Source: Erodium maritimum (taxonomy: Eukaryota; Streptophyta; Magnoliopsida; Geraniales; Geraniaceae). From it: 64,000 nucleotides of DNA. Within the stretch, counting starts at the first letter, position 1. Each line of letters begins with the position of its first letter. The position numbers and the translations under genes were made by a program. Where the stretch lies: NCBI GenBank assembly GCA_963921825.1, contig OY997590.1, positions 40,193,039 to 40,257,038 of the forward strand, read 5' to 3'. This document shows positions 55,041-64,000 of the stretch, one piece after another. The notes under the pieces were generated by a model that saw only the letters and a list, made by a program, of their open reading frames with translations, searched no databases and was not told where the DNA came from.

Positions 55041-56247
55041 GGGTTATTTACGATAAGGTACCCTAATGTTTCGTCCACGAACGATAAGGTACCCTAATGA
55101 ATTGTGTACGATAAGGTACCCTAATGATTCGTCCACGAACGATTTGGTTTTAAAATGGCATATTCCGTTAAAAACTAACGGAATATTCCTCTAAATTAGA
55201 CATTTGTAGTTAAGTGGGATGTGAAATGACGATTTTACCCTTTCTTAATTTAAGCTTATAAATTTGATAGACAAAATTACCATTATACCCTTAAGTATAT
55301 AATACAATAAAAATATAATAAATAAATAAATAAATTTAATTTTTTTTAAATTTAAAAATTAAATTTTTTAACATAATAATAATAAAAGTTTTAAATTTTA
55401 AAAATATTTAAAATACAAAATATTACAATATTAAATATTAAAAAAAATTCAAAAATCATTTTTATTTTTTAAAAAAACAATTTTATTTATTAAAAAAAAA
55501 ACCTGGTACTGTTCATCTTCGTCCCCGACCTCCCTCCAGCGTCGCCTCCTCCTCCTCCGCCGTCGTCTTCGGCCACCACGTCCACCGGCGTCGTCCCCAG
55601 CCACCCACACCCTCTCACCGGCGCCTCCTCCTCCTCCGCCGTCGTCTCCGGCCACCACGTCCACTGGCGTCGTCCCCAGCCACCCACACCCTCTCACCGA
55701 CGCCTACTCCTCCCTCTTCCACCTCTCACATTGTTCGAATCGCGCCGCCGGAGGGAGGTCGGGGACGAAGATGAGCAGTACCAGGTTTTCTTTAAATACT
55801 TTATTCTTTTATGTAATATTTTATTTTTTATTTAATATTTAAACTTTTTAATGTTTTAATATTTAATATTTTAATATAAAAACTAATTATTAAAAAAAAT
55901 AAAAACTGATTTAAAAAAATAAAAACAAATTCAGTTTTTCAAAAATATAACTTTAAAAAAAATATATAATTTATAAATTTTATTTTGAAAATTAAAAATA
56001 ATTAGAAAATATAAATTAAGGAAAAATAAAAACTAAGGGTATAATGGTCATTTCACTCTTAAGTCAAAAGTCAACTGAAATGCCAAAGGGCAAAATAGTC
56101 ATTCTACATAATTCTGTTAGTTTTTTAACAGCATTAAATCAAATCGTTCGTGGACGAATCATTAGGGTACCTTATCGTACACAAAATTCATTAGGGTACC
56201 TTATCGTTCGTGGACGAAACATTAGGGTACCTTATCGTAAATAACCC
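55041..56247. mobile_element. Mutator-like element with long TIRs, 9-bp duplication
   Basis: 1207 bp, flanked by a perfect 9-bp duplication TTAAATAAT (55032-55040 and 56248-56256). Terminal inverted repeats begin GGGTTATTTACGATAAGG and stay nearly identical for over 110 bp; each arm holds three tandem 'cgataaggtaccctaatg' units. AT-rich arms surround a GC-rich core. No transposase. The 9-bp duplication and long TIRs point to the Mutator group; the core may be captured host sequence, as in Pack-MULEs. Confidence 0.9.
55500..55790. repeat. GC-rich core of the Mutator-like element
   Basis: A unit of about 78 bp ('cgcctcctcctcctccgccg...ccacccacaccctctcaccg') is present twice (about 55542 and 55620). 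The core is bounded by its own inverted repeat of about 41 bp ('ctggtactgttcatcttcgt' at 55503 against 55750-55790). On the minus strand it is open (GGGG/RRRR-rich), probably without meaning. Confidence 0.85.
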
Positions 56248-56269
56248 TTAAATAATTAACATAAATAAA

Positions 56270-56276
56270 TATAAAT
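56270..56276 (+). promoter_or_regulatory. Possible TATA box of the membrane-protein gene
   Basis: TATAAAT, 173 bp before the ATG at 56449 and only 14 bp after the target duplication of the Mutator-like element. Confidence 0.45.
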
Positions 56277-56448
56277 TCCCTATTCTTTACCATTGGTGAA
56301 GAAGAGAACTGCCATTCATTCTTCTACTTGTGTCCGTCTCTCTACCTAAACCAACGGGTCGAGCTTAGATTTTGTCCCATTTGGGTGTCTTTATTACCAG
56401 CAAGGCTGAGATTTGAAAAAAACCAGAGCGGCTCTGTTTCTTGCTAAA

Positions 56449-56829
56449 ATGTCCTCCACAGCCACGACCCCGCTCGACCAGCAAGGCACTGCCCAAGACT
56501 CCTACACCCTTCAATCGGGCCACGACTCCATCGAGCCGTTCATCGCCGTACTCATCGTGATCGTGGTGTTGGGTGTTCTCTTAGGGATGGTCGGGCGGCT
56601 CTGCTCCGGCAGGAGCATCATGGGGCACGGCCAGTATGATATAGAGCGTTGGGCAGAGACCAAATGCTCTACTTGCGTTGACGGAACAATCGACATTCCA
56701 CCACCGGCAAGAGGCGCCGCCGCCTCCGAGGCCTCCACTCCTGTTTCATTTCTGGCCCAAACCCATCAACAAACCAAGCAAGATCGGTCTTCTCCTCAAA
56801 ACCCACCGGCAAATGCTGTTGATTCCTAA
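56449..56829 (+). CDS. Small single-pass membrane protein with CxxC motif
   Basis: 126 residues from ATG 56449 to TAA 56829, single exon. The N-terminal 28 residues are polar; 30-49 (PFIAVLIVIVVLGVLLGMVG) is a strong membrane segment. Then comes a short basic stretch and the conserved-looking 'GHGQYDIERWAETKCSTCVDG' region with Cys73 and Cys76, and a Pro/Ser/Gln-rich tail. I recall a plant family of short membrane proteins with a similar Y-D-x-E-x-W...C-x-x-C-x-D-G core and no known function; this match is from memory. An upstream in-frame TTG at 56413 is not a likely start. The protein is probably in an endomembrane or the plasma membrane, orientation unknown. Confidence 0.82.
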   Translation: MSSTATTPLDQQGTAQDSYTLQSGHDSIEPFIAVLIVIVVLGVLLGMVGRLCSGRSIMGHGQYDIERWAETKCSTCVDGTIDIPPPARGAAASEASTPVSFLAQTHQQTKQDRSSPQNPPANAVDS

Positions 56830-56959
56830 ATAAATCTTGCAACTTTTTTCTCCTATCTTTTTAGTTTTCACTTTTGGGTAGTTTTCTTATCGGCCATTGT
56901 TATTGGTCGAAGAATATTATGCTAATGATTGAAATTAATGAAGTTATTTCATCTCTTTA

Positions 56960-57296
56960 GAGCATCCACAGTCATCTCGCCGGCTGCCGGCGAGATGGCG
57001 CCGGCGAGATGATATAAAATATAATTTTTGAAGCATCTCACCAGCTCACCGCCAGCGATGTCTGCAGTGGGTGACGAGGAGCCGTCGGTGAGATGAGGAA
57101 AAAGAAAGTATAAAACAAAAAAAAATTGCAAATCAAACCCACAACTTCTCCTCGCCAGCGAGATCTGCCGGCGAGATCGTCAACGTCTCTCTATCTCGCC
57201 GGCGCCCTTCTCGCCTGCTCCTCGCCAGCTCCCCGCCTCCTCCTCGCCGACGAATTCTCCTCGCCAGCGTCATCTCGCCCACGACTGTGGGTGCTC
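56960..57296. mobile_element. Tourist-like MITE (PIF/Harbinger)
   Basis: 337 bp, ends GAGCATCCACAGTC and GACTGTGGGTGCTC, flanked by TTA on both sides (56957-56959 and 57297-57299). Inner part rich in 'ctcgccggc' repeats. It lies about 130 bp after the membrane-protein stop codon, so it may be in or near the 3' end of that transcript. Confidence 0.92.
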
Positions 57297-57299
57297 TTA

Positions 57300-57770
57300 T
57301 GTTCTTTTTTTATTATCTTCCAACATTTTTATTATTTACTTGTTTGAAGCAACACAAACCAAAGGGTATATTTTTTCTTTTGAGTCCATAAATTTGCTTT
57401 TGAGTATCATTGTGAAGAGAAGTACAGGATTAAACCAAAAACAAGGAATTTTGAAGTTCACCATTTACTCACACTGTTGCTGTTAGGTTTATCTTTATTT
57501 TTATAGTACAATTATAAGGAACATTAAAATTCCAAACTCTTGATTCCAAACTGACTTTAATTCTTGCAAATGCCTCTGAGTCACTGACCTCTGCAATCTG
57601 AAAGCTTGCCCACTCTCCAATGAAGTAACAGATAATCAGCCATGAAAGCTTCACGCCATAAATTTGATACCATACTGATAGCCAGAAGATGACCCGCAAA
57701 TAACATAGCCACAACCAAGTGATGAGAAAGATGCTAAATGATGATGAAGTTGAATGATAAATGAAAATCC
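57300..57770 (-). other. Intergenic, possible decayed exon
   Basis: 57469-57714 is open on the minus strand and reads like a hydrophobic protein piece (RVIFWLSVWYQIYG), but no family is recognised. See also 59469-59720, the other side of the Harbinger insertion. Confidence 0.3.
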
Positions 57771-58002
57771 TTAGAGCACCTCCAGTAGTCGCTGTTACGC
57801 CGTGGTTTGCGTACTGTCGTAGGCGCTGTCACGTGCTACGGTTAGTCGTCGTTGGAGTCATGGTTTGACCAACCGTTACAGACTTTCGCCTCAGGATCCT
57901 GCTGCGGCGCGACGAGCCGTCCCTAGCCCACGACTAGTTGGCGGGCCTGTCCCACTCCGACACGTGGCAACGCCATAATTCAAAAAAACCCTAAATTTTT
58001 TC

Positions 58003-58010
58003 TATAAATA
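58003..58010 (+). promoter_or_regulatory. TATA box of the transposase gene
   Basis: TATAAATA, 60 bp before the transposase ATG at 58063. Confidence 0.65.
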
Positions 58011-58062
58011 CACAACCACCCCTACCCTAAGGACAGAAGAAGAGGTTGAGGGTTCAACCTCG

Positions 58063-59244
58063 ATGGCGTCACCAAAGCGGAGAGTGATAGAGCGCAATCG
58101 AGACAAAGGAAACAACCGCTTGGTTGCTGACTACTTTGCGCCTAATCCGGTGTACAACGATCAACAATTTCGTCGACGCTTCCGGATGTCGATGGAATTG
58201 TTCCTACGGATCATGAATGCATTGAGTGATGGGTATGCGTACTTCTGTCAACAACAAGATGCTACAAGGAAGCATAGATTCTCTCCACGCCAGAAGTGCA
58301 CGGTAACACTTCGTCAGCTTTGTTATGGAGGTCCCGCCGATGTCGTTGATGAGTACTTGTGAATGGCGAAGATCACTGCTTTGGAATGCGTCGCGAAGTT
58401 TTGCATCAATGTCATCACGATTTTTGGGCGGACATATCTACGACGCCCGACCGAGGAGGAAACCTATCGTCTGCTGGAAATCAACGAACTGCGCAACTTC
58501 CAAGGGATGATAGGGAGTCTCGACTGCATGCATTGGGATTGGAAGAACTGTCCTGTGGCATGGGCTGCACAATTCTTAAGTAGGGACCACAAGAACGTCC
58601 CCACGAGCATGCTAGAAGTCGTTGCTTCCCAAGACCTGTGGATATGACACGCTTTTTTCGGAACACCGGGTTCCAATAACGACATCAACATGCTCAATAG
58701 GTCTACATTGTTTCACCAGGAAGTTCGAAGCTTCGCTCTAGATGTGAAGTTCACGGTCAACGGTAACGAATACACAACCCCTTATTACTTAACCGATGTA
58801 ATTTATCCTACTTGGGCTACATTTGTGAAGACAATACCGGCACCACAAATGGCGAAGAAAAAGTGCTTTGCTAGAGTCCAAGAAGCGTGCAGGAAGGATA
58901 TCGAACGAGCATTTGGAGTTCTATAGGCTCGCTTCCACATCGTCACTCGTCTGAGCCGAATGTGGGATATGCACTCACTAACAATCATCATGACTTATTG
59001 TATTGTTTTGCACAACATGATTGTTGAGAATCAACGAAGGCTGTACCACACTGATCTGTTTGTAGATATTGGTGTCCACGACCCACTGACTCGTAGAGGA
59101 CCACTACCAGCGGTGGAGTATGAAAGTATATTGGGGCATAGAGGAAGGATCCGGGATCATGATGTCCATAACAACCTCCACGTCGACCTCATCGAACACA
59201 TGTGGGCTAAATTGGAGATGGCGCCGATAATTAAAGTAATATAA
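58063..59244 (+). pseudogene. PIF/Harbinger DDE transposase with three in-frame stops
   Basis: One uninterrupted reading frame of 394 codons with no frameshift, from MASPKRRVIERNRD to ...APIIKVI and TAA. Stops are at 58360-58362 (TGA), 58645-58647 (TGA) and 58924-58926 (TAG). The DDE core is readable: D in 'GSLDCMHW', D in 'GSNNDINMLNRS', E in 'DIERAFGVL', all three retained. N-terminal part 'FRRRFRMSMELFLRIMNAL' and C-terminal 'HNMIVENQRR' match the plant family (DDE_4 superfamily). The enzyme would cut the element ends with a preference for TTA/TAA targets. Pseudogene because of the stops. Confidence 0.93.
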
Positions 59245-59468
59245 TAATAATATATATCATATTTTGTACAAATAAAAATAGGATTTTTATTTGGGGTGTT
59301 TTTTTAAATAGTGAAAGTACAAACCATGGCTCCAAACCACTAGTACTGGTTTGTCATTGGAGGTGTAGTGGTAGGAGGTAGTGGTTTTGGAGGAGAGAGA
59401 AATATAAAAAATGCCCAAATCACTACTCTAAACCATTGCATAGCAGTTTACCATTGGAGGTGCTCTTA

Positions 59469-59720
59469 AATGAGAGTTGAGAGGTCATTTGCTGTAAAAA
59501 GGGAACTACCTGCATGACGGTGTATAACAAATCCTTTCAGAATCTTATGAAGATCCACTCCAACTCTTCGAAGGAAATTTACATAACTCTTTGAGGCCTT
59601 TCAAGCCAAAAGAAAACACTGAAGTGTTTCTTAAGGGCAGAGTTGATATAGTTATTACTCAAAGGAAAATTGAGCATGTCTTATAGTGGTCCCCTATTGG
59701 TTTTCAGGGGTTAAAAAATA
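59469..59720 (-). other. Right flank of the Harbinger element
   Basis: On the minus strand short coding-like pieces occur ('KKHFSVFFWLERPQRVM', 'FEELEWIFIRF') but with stops; no family is recognised. With 57300-57770 it might be a decayed gene split by the element. Confidence 0.3.
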
Positions 59721-60193
59721 GGGTTAAATATCGAAACTTATTTTAAGTATTGGTCGTGAACACTACACTACCCAACGTTTCAACATGACAAATTCACTAC
59801 CTTAATATTGGTCACGTGATTTTGTTAGTAAAAATGGATGTAATATTCCACTTCGTTAGTCATATGACCTTAAGTGTCATATAGTGGATGGTAAAATGAA
59901 GTTTTTCCCTTGAGTATTTGACCTCTATACATTTTATAAGAAACAATAACGAGGGTACAATGGTAATGTTCCTTATAAAATATATAGAGGTCAAATAATT
60001 AATGGGAAAACGTCATTTTACCATCCATTATATGACACTTGAGGTCATATAACTAACGGAATGGAATATTCCGTCAATTTTTACTAACAAATTCGCGTGA
60101 GCAATACTTAAGGTAGTGCATTTTTCATATTGAAACGTTGGGTAGTGTAGTGTTCATGATCAATACTTACGAATAAGTTTCGATATTTAACCC
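59721..60193. mobile_element. Long-TIR MITE, copy 2
   Basis: 473 bp, starts GGGTTAAATATCGAAACTTA and ends AGTTTCGATATTTAACCC; arms pair over about 100 bp. Flanks TAAAAAATA and CAAAAAATG agree at 7 of 9 bases, a possible decayed 9-bp duplication. Related to 45700-46203. Confidence 0.85.
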
Positions 60194-61976
60194 CAAAAAA
60201 TGCATGTTACAACTCATTCCTTCCAACAAAATTCATGTTACAACTTTCAATTTTAAGACACTTCATGTTATAATTTTAAACTATTTTTATTGTATTATCG
60301 TCCATTTAAAAGCCATAAATAACTCAAATTTAAGTCACATTCCATCTAATTTTTCAACATTTCGATGAAAAGGAATAGTTAAGAATTAAAACACAATGCG
60401 TATTTTTGAAAGGTAACAAGGGAGCTTTGATTAATCGGCTAGGACCTATATATTAGCAAGTGCACCGGGAATAACAAATATTGATCACGAAAGGATATAC
60501 ATAGAACACGTCTCCTTAAATGTGTATGAGACATGACGCAAATGTCTTGATTTTGATTATGGATAGTTATGCAAGCTTAAAAGATTCATTTATGGATTCA
60601 ATTAAGTGTTTCATAGAGTTTTAGGATTCTCGTTTTGATTAGTCAAAATGTTTGATTCTATCAAAAACAAGAATAAACTTTGTATGTGACAAGAAGGTTA
60701 GTGAGAGCACGATTTTATACAAAGTTGTATGTAAGAGACATACCTTTATATTGGAATCTAATGAGTCCAACTTCGAATTGTTGAAGTAATATTAGAAAAG
60801 TATTTCGCAATAGAGACTTGAGCATCATCGCTTATGAATAACGTTAAAGTCTATATAGATAGATCGATCTATATGAATAGAAAAAAAGACAAAAGGATGT
60901 TGCCACAAGTGAGAGGACTTGTATTGATAAGATATGGATCATGTTAAGTATATGAGACTCTAAAGTCGAGTTGTCGATAATGTAAGTTGTCCATTTGACT
61001 TGGTAACACCATATGAATATGATTGAGAAATGCATCAGTTATTGGCTCAATCATACATATGATATCAGATACTCAATATGATAGGTCACATGCCTAGAGT
61101 TTACAATTTGATACTAATCCGACCTAGGTGAAAGTCACTACACTATAGTAAATTCTTTAATTGGTGCAACTACTAAGGATGATTTTTCTATAAGAAGGTC
61201 AAAAAGATAGATGATTTTTCTTGAGAATACTCCATAAATCAGAGACATGAGTAATTCTAAACTACAAACATAGACCTTAGTCCTACAACCATGACATCAC
61301 CATGTGATTTACAAGATGTTGATTCATGTCTTGACATAACTCAATGCTAGTCCCGACTATATGACAATAAAGGTTATGTTTAAATATGGATACACTCATG
61401 TGAGATATATGAGTGATGGTCATATGTACTTGTCACATGTATTCATACAAGTCAAATGTTATTCAGGCCTCTCTAGATGAGTAGGAGGATTGTAAAAGAA
61501 GCATGGCCATGCATGTGATTTGTCACCTACAATCCGAACTCACGATCAAGAGAACTTGTAGACTTAATTGAAAAATGATGATAATTATATGCCTTTTGTT
61601 CAATCATGACAATCGCCAAACGACAAGAGGATAAGATCACTTATGGTAACATGATTTGACAAAAGATATAGTCATTAGTTCTATGACTTGGGTAGTTATG
61701 GGCCTTGCTAGGAGTTACCCATATCTTGCGGAGGAAATGTTTATTTCTGTCTCACTACCAACGTCATATGAATCTTAAAGGGTCACACACAAAGAGAGAG
61801 ACCATAACGAAGTGAATGTTATATTTTCGATTAAATAAATGGGTAAGAAGTTATATTTTGGTATAAAGCATCCTTTATATTTAATCCAATACTCATGAGA
61901 TAAAACCTTTATTTGCATTTAGTTATTATATAATATAATAATTCAATATAAAAATAAAAGGCCATATATATATATA
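60194..61976. other. AT-rich intergenic, unclassified old repeat possible
   Basis: About 1.8 kb without any open frame of note. Phrases such as 'attagcaagtgcaccggga' (60463) recall flanks of old LTR elements, but no LTR pair, primer-binding site or domain is visible. I cannot say more. Confidence 0.45.
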
Positions 61977-62338
61977 GGGTTGGTATCAAATACAAACCAC
62001 CCCTTATTGTGCAAACTACGAACTCACCAGGTGCTGACACGTGGGCGAGCGCGCTGCTGGTGCGCGCGCACAGTGCTGACACGTGGCGCGCACGGTGCTA
62101 ATAGTTTAGGCGCACAGTGCTAATAGTTTGGCACTGTGCTAAACTATTAGCACTGTGCGCGCCAAACTATTAGCACCGTGCGCGCGCGTGGTCAACACAC
62201 TCACGCGCGCGGGCAGAGGCGCGCGCGAATCTGCCACGTGTCAGCATCGCGCGCGCTCTGCCGACGTCACTTTGACCGCATCCTGTGGCTTAGATTGGTT
62301 CGTAGTTTGCACAATAAGGATGGTTTTTACTGGATAGC

Positions 62339-62342
<4 letters not shown>
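61977..62342. mobile_element. Inverted-repeat element set in an (AT)n tract
   Basis: Ends are inverted: 'ttattgtgcaaactacgaac' near 62003 and 'gttcgtagtttgcacaataa' near 62300. (AT) runs lie on both sides (61964-61976 and 62343-62386). The centre holds a near-perfect stem of about 42 bp (62088-62129 against 62141-62183) with G/C-rich flanks. No coding capacity. Insertion into a (TA)n microsatellite recalls the rice Micron elements, but homology to them is not claimed. Confidence 0.7.

Positions 62343-62386
<44 letters not shown>
62343..62386. repeat. (AT)n microsatellite
   Basis: About 22 uninterrupted AT repeats between two copies of the inverted-repeat element. Confidence 0.95.
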
Positions 62387-62389
<3 letters not shown>

Positions 62390-62390
62390 T

Positions 62391-62666
62391 AGTTGGTATC
62401 AGGTACAAATCACCCCTTATTGTGCAAACTACGAACCAATTTGAGCCATAAGATCCCCCCAAAGTGATGTCAGTAGAGCGCACCAAGTGCTGACACGTGT
62501 CAATTAAATATATAAAACACCGCACCTTATTGTGCAAACTACGAACTCACTGGGTGCTGACACGTGGGCGCGCGCGCACAGTACTGATAGTTTGTATAGC
62601 ACGGTGCTGATCGTTAGCACAAAAAGTGCTGATAGTTTGCATTTGTACTAAACTATCAGCACCGTG
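62391..62666. mobile_element. Partial copies of the (AT)n-associated element
   Basis: Starts AGTTGGTATCAGGTACAAAT like 61978, and a second start-like segment ('ccttattgtgcaaactacga') occurs at 62524. Stem motifs 'gtgctgatagtttg' recur. It is cut at 62666 by the LTR. Confidence 0.75.
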
Positions 62667-64000
62667 TGTGAAGACCGCTCCGGTTTAAAACAGTTTAAGT
62701 TTTAAGTTTTGTTCGATCGAAACGTCGAGGGTGAAATTTGGGTTTAATCTTTTATTCGTTAAAAAAAAAAGAAGTTGAATCAGATTTAGAAAAAAAATAT
62801 ATAACTGGGTAAAGGGGCTGGATCCGACCAGACCCGCAGGCCCGGCCAAGCACAGCCCGCCCCACCTCTCTTCTCTTGGGCCGCAAGGCCTGTTGTGCTC
62901 GGAGGCCCACTTATCTGCCAGGCCGAGTATTTAAACCCAATGGATAGGGTTTCTGACCAAAAATTTCGGTCCTCTCCCCTCATCTCAACTGCCGCTTCTC
63001 TCCCCATCTCTCACTCTTCACTCCCTCCCTCACGCCTCCCTCTCCACAGTTCTCGTCGCCGCCCCGCCACCGGAGAGCCCAGCCAAGCCACCACCGCTCC
63101 CACACCCGTAGCCACCGCCGCTGACTCCCTTTTCACCTCCCTCTCAGATCCCGAGCCAGCTCTCCCTCGTCTCCACACCGAGCTCGTCGTCCTTCCCCGT
63201 GAGCGTTTCGGGTTCGCCGGCGATGGAGTCGATCTTCACCAGATCCGAGCTCCCGCCGCCGCCTTTTTCCCTGACCGAGCTCCTCCGTCTCCGACCCCCT
63301 CTGAAACTCGATCTCCCTCTTCCACGACCGCCTCGGACGCCATAGCAGTCGACCCTTTCCTTCGCCGTCCATCCCCTACGGTGAGTTCGAAACTCCCGTT
63401 TGACCTCGGCCGGATTAGTCGCCGCCGGTGGTCAGTTTTTGACCCGAAAACAAAAACCCCCTCCTCCCTTTTGATTTCTTCTGTCCCGAGCTCTTCTTGG
63501 CTCTGTAAAACAAAATCACCCGGATCTGGACTTTTTGGAACGATTTTGTTGAATCCGGAAAATTAAAGAAAATGATTGATACAAAATCAGATTGGAATAA
63601 AAGAAAGTAAAAGAAATTGTGTTTAGAACGACAAATCAGTTTTTAATAGGAAAAAGGGTTTTGAAGTAAAAGAAATTAACGAAATCGGTATTGTTTTAAT
63701 ACGTTTTGGACTGTGACCGGTTTTGGTAACTGGAATGACTGAACGAGACGTTAAATCAGATTTAGAACGGAACAAAAGCGGACTGCTGAATCATACCTCG
63801 AAACCGTGCCTCGGGATCCATGCATTAGGAACCGTGCACCGGGTTCTGTGCTCGGGTGCTCGAATCGGATTCTTCGTATTCCCGCTTTTAGCCCGCTCGA
63901 GTCTAAAAGAAAACTTTTGAATTTAAATCGAATCGTCGTAACCTTTGAAAAAAATTTGTGAAACCGATTTTAATTGTAACTTTCTGTGTAAAGTTTAGTC
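62667..64000 (+). repeat. 5' part of a GC-rich-promoter LTR, runs off the window
   Basis: Starts TGTGAAGACCGCTCC, like the solo LTR at 38809, and keeps the same order: GC-rich block, TATA at 62928-62935 (TATTTAAA), CT-rich open stretch, then 'cgtgcctcgggatcc'-type repeats near 63800. The rest, and any internal region, are outside the window. It interrupts the (AT)n-associated element. Confidence 0.82.

Larger units (their letters stand above)
57774..59465 (+). mobile_element. PIF/Harbinger element with transposase gene
   Basis: 1692 bp, ends GAGCACCTCCAGT and CATTGGAGGTGCTC (imperfect), flanked by TTA (57771-57773 and 59466-59468). Contains a promoter-like region and a transposase frame on the plus strand, but no ORF1 gene, so even an intact copy would probably need ORF1 protein from elsewhere. 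Confidence 0.93.

Noticed and set aside
55449-55697. Gly/Arg-rich minus-strand protein in the Mutator-like element
   Set aside because: Low-complexity translation of the duplicated GC-rich unit; no start context or conserved domain.
56413-56448. Upstream in-frame TTG as the start of the membrane protein
   Set aside because: Plant nuclear genes rarely start at TTG, and an ATG at 56449 gives a normal N-terminus.
62155-62444. Plus-strand frames across the hairpin and (AT)n tract
   Set aside because: They run through the inverted repeat and microsatellite; the repeated YIYIYI is the microsatellite translated.

Overview
This is a repeat-dense stretch of a flowering-plant nuclear genome, most likely a eudicot. 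The evidence is spliced genes with GT-AG introns, a chloroplast-targeted protein, and nested Ty1/copia and Ty3/gypsy (Tekay-like chromovirus) retrotransposons, LINE remnants, hAT, PIF/Harbinger and Mutator-like DNA elements and many MITEs. I see only two host genes that look intact: a six-exon thylakoidal processing peptidase (plastid type I signal peptidase, 21447-24210, + strand) and a small single-pass membrane protein with a CxxC motif (56449-56829, + strand). Most of the rest is transposon-derived. I cannot name the species from the sequence.

Layout. 1-8272 is a copia element on the minus strand whose left part lies outside the window; its 5' LTR (5317-8272) holds a nested hAT element (6229-7500). 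This copia lies inside the LTR of a truncated Tekay-like element (8273-12869, minus). 12870-15453 is AT-rich and carries three tRNA-like units. 15459-18489 is a solo LTR with perfect 5-bp target duplications. 18497-20363 is a 5'-truncated LINE with a small inverted 5' end. The peptidase gene follows at 21447-24210. 24725-28150 holds two related MITEs and a poly(A)-tailed retroposon (25913-27247). 28399-31383 is a PIF/Harbinger element that keeps only an ORF1-type gene and hosts a hAT MITE. 31945-33560 is a second poly(A) retroposon. 34271-43192 is a copia element with both LTRs and a 5-bp duplication, split by a 3.2-kb solo LTR (38809-41975). 43198-49194 has retroposon, MITE and Harbinger transposase remnants. 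49208-55008 looks like a retroposon split by a truncated Tekay-like element (49530-54106). 55041-56247 is a Mutator-like element with long terminal inverted repeats and a 9-bp duplication; it ends about 14 bp before a possible TATA box of the membrane-protein gene. 56960-57296 is a Tourist-like MITE, 57774-59465 a nearly complete PIF/Harbinger element with a transposase broken by three stops, 59721-60193 a long-TIR MITE, 61977-62666 inverted-repeat elements sitting in an (AT)n tract, and 62667-64000 the start of another gypsy-type LTR.

The window is best read as a record of nesting: many boundaries are fixed by target-site duplications of the length expected for the class (5 bp LTR, 8 bp hAT, 9 bp Mutator, 3 bp Harbinger, 13-18 bp retroposon). 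Three themes stand out. First, both copia elements have nearly identical LTRs but strongly decayed coding regions. Second, two LTR types share the same 3' half but have unrelated 5' halves. Third, there is a group of poly(A)-tailed retroposons with no reverse transcriptase. All alignments were made by eye, so identities are approximate.
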